Under the pieces are notes generated by a model, which had not been told where the DNA came from, made no database searches, and saw only the letters and a list, made by a program, of their open reading frames with translations. Shown in pieces: positions 61,081 through 64,000 of a stretch of 64,000 nucleotides of DNA. This stretch comes from Neodontobutis hainanensis (taxonomy: Eukaryota > Chordata > Actinopteri > Gobiiformes > Odontobutidae): assembly GCA_024349245.1 (NCBI GenBank), contig JALDNG010000090.1:592501-656500 (forward strand). The letters run 5' to 3'. The position numbers and the translations under genes are program-made. Within the stretch, counting starts at the first letter, position 1. Each line of letters starts with the position of its first letter.

Positions 61081-61829
61081 TAGTTGTCTTGTTTGTTTAG
61101 GGTTAGCTTAATATTACATGGCTTGATGTCATGTACATTTTTTTCTTGCATTTGAGGAAACTGATTAATTACCCAATAGCATATTGTAATAGCAATTATC
61201 TGTGGAAAAGAATAACACATTCTCGTGGTTTTATTATTAAGAATTTTAATATACAGTATATAGATCTATTCCATTGATCCACACTGTCAACAAGGCAGTA
61301 ACCCCTGCCAATAAAAAATTGAAAAAGGAAAACATAAAGAAAAGCAGAGTTGCAGAACTCATAGATAGAAGTTTAATGTAAGCTCTAAACTTTGGTTTAG
61401 TATAATGTATAAGGATTTTGCTGTGGTCCAGTTTCATCTTTTTTAATAAAGAAAAAGCTGAAGAGTGAGGCTGAGAAAGGGACTGAAAGAACAAATCATA
61501 TAGTGACACTTTTAGTGAGAACCATTGTTAACAGTATGCCACACTTAGGTATGAATTCATGGAAAATAAAAATATATGTTATGCTGAAAGGTTAACTCTT
61601 TCTTTTTAAGCAGATTAGATTTAATTACATTAACTTGACTATTTTTGATAAACATGCATTATAAAATTAAGGCGTATGGTAAGTGTTAACACTCTATAAA
61701 TACTAAACAAGCAAACAACAGGCTGAGTTTCTTTGGTTTCTGTCTTTAAAGCCATGACGACCATCTTCTCATTTCTCAAGTATGTTGTTCATAATGTTTA
61801 TGGTATACAATCCTAGATGATGTTCATGC
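61081..61829. other. AT-rich intronic stretch, nothing recognised
   Basis: No supported element in this interval. Confidence 0.45.
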
Positions 61830-62190
61830 TGCATCCCCTAAAACTTTTAAGCCCACCAACATGCTTCAAACTACCCACAGTCCCTCTGAAAGCATCGAAG
61901 GCCCTCTACAGTAGGTGTGTACTGTCATGCAGACATATTTTAGCATGTTAACATGATGCATTCCCCTAAAGACACCCTCTGTATTGGCCTCCTTTCTGCG
62001 CTCCCATTTTGTCATCGCCACTGTTCCTCTAATTGGGCCTCGGAGGACAATTCCCCACCATTACATCTTTTCTATTTTACCCCAGGGCCTTTCCCCGGTG
62101 TCACTGAAAGTCATAATGACCGGGCCCCTGGGGAGCCTGGGGGAGTCTAACCAAACATCACAAGTGACTGAGCTTGGCAAAGGTAGACAG
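61830..62190. promoter_or_regulatory. Candidate conserved intronic element
   Basis: A sharply bounded GC-rich block, CCTCTAATTGGGCCTCGGAG near 62026 and then CATAATGACCGGGCCCCTGG near 62112. It has TAAT cores, no repeats and no credible coding frame. Confidence 0.4.
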
Positions 62191-62866
62191 ACGTGTCCGA
62201 TGTGTATATGTGTGGTCTGTGTATAGATCCGTGCGCCTGTATTAGTTTGTGTTTCGTGCACACCTGTCTCGTTGTAAACAGCACTTCATTCTTATTTGCA
62301 CATCAATGACTAGGACTGGTGCTTGAAAGCCTGTGTGGTTTTTTTATGTCCTCTCCTTCAATTGTGTGAGTGTTTATTCTGGGTGACAAGGTAATTGGCC
62401 TTTTTTCACCAGCACAAAGGAGAGTCCTTAGATGTGACACCACACTGATGTTTAAACAGGGTGTTATACCTAATGAAGAAGGAGAACGAATACACAATGC
62501 TTAAAGACATTTGGAAAGCTTTGCATAGTGTATTTGGTTTAGTGCTTTCCAGTCTGTAAAGGGACATTTACACATTGGCCAGTAGCATAATCAAAATTAC
62601 ACAGATACACTCAACTGTAGTATTGCCACTGTGAACCTCACTGCTAGCAGTATGCTCATTACGCACTTGAAATAATGATTGAATGAGTACTATAAATAGT
62701 ATATTATCTAGAAAATGAGGTTATGAAGAACAATAATCTCCTATGTTGCCTTTGTTGTTGACCTTGCTGTGTGTAGCCAGCACACTGGGACCTCTTGTTT
62801 TGTATTGCCACGTTAACATTATCTATTCTGACCAGTGTTAAGTTAACTTGGTTTAACTTGTTTAAC

Positions 62867-62893
62867 TTTAACTTGGTTTTTAACCAAGTTAAA
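62867..62893. repeat. Perfect 12-bp stem hairpin
   Basis: TTTAACTTGGTT (62867-62878), a TTT loop, and AACCAAGTTAAA (62882-62893). Three further TTAACTTG/TTTAACTTG-like units precede it from about 62842, so it is the end of a small tandem-plus-inverted array. Confidence 0.85.
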
Positions 62894-63641
62894 AAAGGGA
62901 AAGTAAAGTGGTTTATTTTTGACAATTAGACCATTTTAAACAAAACAAGCCTATGATATGGAAATAAACAAAACACAATAAGTACATATAGAAAAATACA
63001 TATTTTTACATTAAAGCATATATAGACAATTAGTTTAGGACTGAGTGGAGTGGTTTTGCTGTCTTTACAGACACTGGGTTTTTCTTTTTTTGATTTGGGA
63101 GATTTGCTTTTAAAGAAGTTGATTTTGCTCTATATTCCAGTTCACTTTTTATCATTAAAGGTTTCCCTGTAGGCTTCCCCTTCCTTCATTGTGCCAAGAG
63201 CTCCTTCCACCCATGAGCCACCGAACTCCTTAAATTAGACTGGCTCATCAGACCAACGTCAAACCAAATGGATTCCCAGAGCCACTTACCATTTTGGCAA
63301 TTTTACAACTACCATAACTAAAAAGGTGAAATAGTCCTACTGTATATAATTTAAAAAAGGGCTCACCACAGAGACGTGGGTGGAACTGTCTCAATCTGGA
63401 GCTGGCTCCCTAATGGCTAAAACGTCCCCTGTGTCATATTCATAAAAACTTTTTGGGTCATGACTGACCTAAGGTATGATTAGATGGAGGGAATTCAGTT
63501 CTGGCTCTCAACATGGAAATGTCATACAGTAGGTGCACCTCTGGCAACTGAGTTTTGTCTATGGAATTCCATTTGTTATGCTACTGATGGTAATGGCAAA
63601 CTTCCTTTGTATGAGCCAAGAGCTTTAAAAGTCCTCCTTTC
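62894..63641. other. Intronic stretch, nothing recognised
   Basis: AT-rich sequence with no supported element. Confidence 0.4.
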
Positions 63642-63642
63642 G

Positions 63643-63674
<32 letters not shown>

Positions 63675-63736
63675 AGTATTTGTGTTTGTGTGTGTGTGTG
63701 CGTGTGTTTGTGTGCGTGTGTGTGTATGTGTGTGTA

Positions 63737-63774
<38 letters not shown>

Positions 63775-63777
63775 TGT
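63642..63777. repeat. Imperfect (TG)n microsatellite
   Basis: About 135 bases of TG repeats broken by CG, TT and TA variants, ending in a clean run of about 15 TG units. Open frames on both strands here are repeat artefacts. Confidence 0.95.
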
Positions 63778-64000
63778 AATTAATGTGGTAATGCAATATA
63801 GTACAGGTGTAAGCTTAAGTGAAATTAGAGAAAACGAGCAAAAAAAGAGCATGAAGAAACAGTGGTCAACAATGTACTGACACAGTCTTTCAGTGAGACC
63901 AGAGGAGAGAAGATCACAGCTGAACCTGGGTGTCTAAGTGAACCTGCTAAGAGTCGGGTAGGAGACCACATTATTTTGAGATGGACAGCGTGGCCCAACC

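Larger units (their letters stand above)
57381..64000 (+). other. Intron following the kirrel3-like exon (5' part)
   Basis: The expected continuation of the Ig domain (a segment ending in a YEC-type F strand) is not visible before the window ends, so this intron is at least 6.6 kb. It contains GC-richer islands, microsatellites and a poly(T) run, listed separately. Confidence 0.7.

Noticed and set aside
62061..62261. Coding exon inside the 61.8-62.2 kb GC island
   Set aside because: No frame gives the expected second half of the KIRREL Ig1 domain (a YEC-type F strand), and no acceptor/donor pair encloses a plausible exon.
63581..63880. Cys/Val- and His/Thr-repeat open frames
   Set aside because: Pure translation artefacts of the TG/CA microsatellite.
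1..64000. CRISPR array, operon, toxin-antitoxin or other prokaryote-style system
   Set aside because: No regularly spaced repeats, ribosome-binding sites or tandem genes; splice sites and vertebrate repeats show a eukaryotic genome.

Overview
This window reads as nuclear DNA of a ray-finned (teleost) fish. It is AT-rich and almost free of coding sequence. It holds repeat types typical of teleost genomes: tRNA-derived SINEs, 5'-truncated LINE tails, a decayed Tc1/mariner copy, a PIF/Harbinger-like MITE and many short-unit microsatellites. The one protein-coding segment I can defend is a 150-bp exon at 57231-57380 (+). It encodes the first half of an N-terminal immunoglobulin domain of a KIRREL/Neph-family adhesion receptor and most resembles KIRREL3. 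The exon is phase 1 on both sides, has a good acceptor and donor, and has no in-frame ATG, so it must be spliced to exons outside the window.

Layout: positions 1-57230 are most simply the 3' portion of a very large upstream intron of this gene, which is known to have huge 5' introns in vertebrates. Upstream intergenic DNA is not excluded. No convincing second exon was found on either strand. Positions 57381-64000 are the start of the next intron; the second half of the Ig domain must lie beyond the window.

The non-coding DNA alternates between AT-rich background, repeats, and islands of several hundred bases that are GC-richer and rich in TAAT/ATTA cores, E-boxes and similar motifs. These islands sit, for example, near 0.4-0.8, 1.7-2.1, 15.3-15.8, 16.5-16.8, 27.9-28.7, 31.0-31.5, 35.5-36.2, 37.3-37.9, 45.4-46.2, 48.4-49.0, 51.6-52.7 and 61.8-62.2 kb. 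They look like the conserved non-coding elements that cluster around neural adhesion and developmental genes. Conservation cannot be tested here, so all are low-to-moderate confidence.

Mobile DNA: LINE remnants at 8.8-9.75 (-), 12.03-12.20 (+ tail), 14.8-15.0 (-), 29.8-30.3 (-) and 49.4-49.65 kb (+ tail). One tRNA-derived SINE family has near-complete copies at 18.45, 29.4 and 54.1 kb plus several fragments. A second, V-SINE-like family forms an inverted pair at 41.5 and 44.6 kb. A Tc1-like pseudogene at 17.8-19.1 kb is interrupted by one of the SINEs. A 688-bp MITE with a TTA target duplication sits at 46.7-47.4 kb, and a 670-bp TTTAGT-rich non-autonomous element at 50.9-51.5 kb. I found no operon, CRISPR array, tRNA/rRNA gene or other discrete new biological system, and say so plainly.
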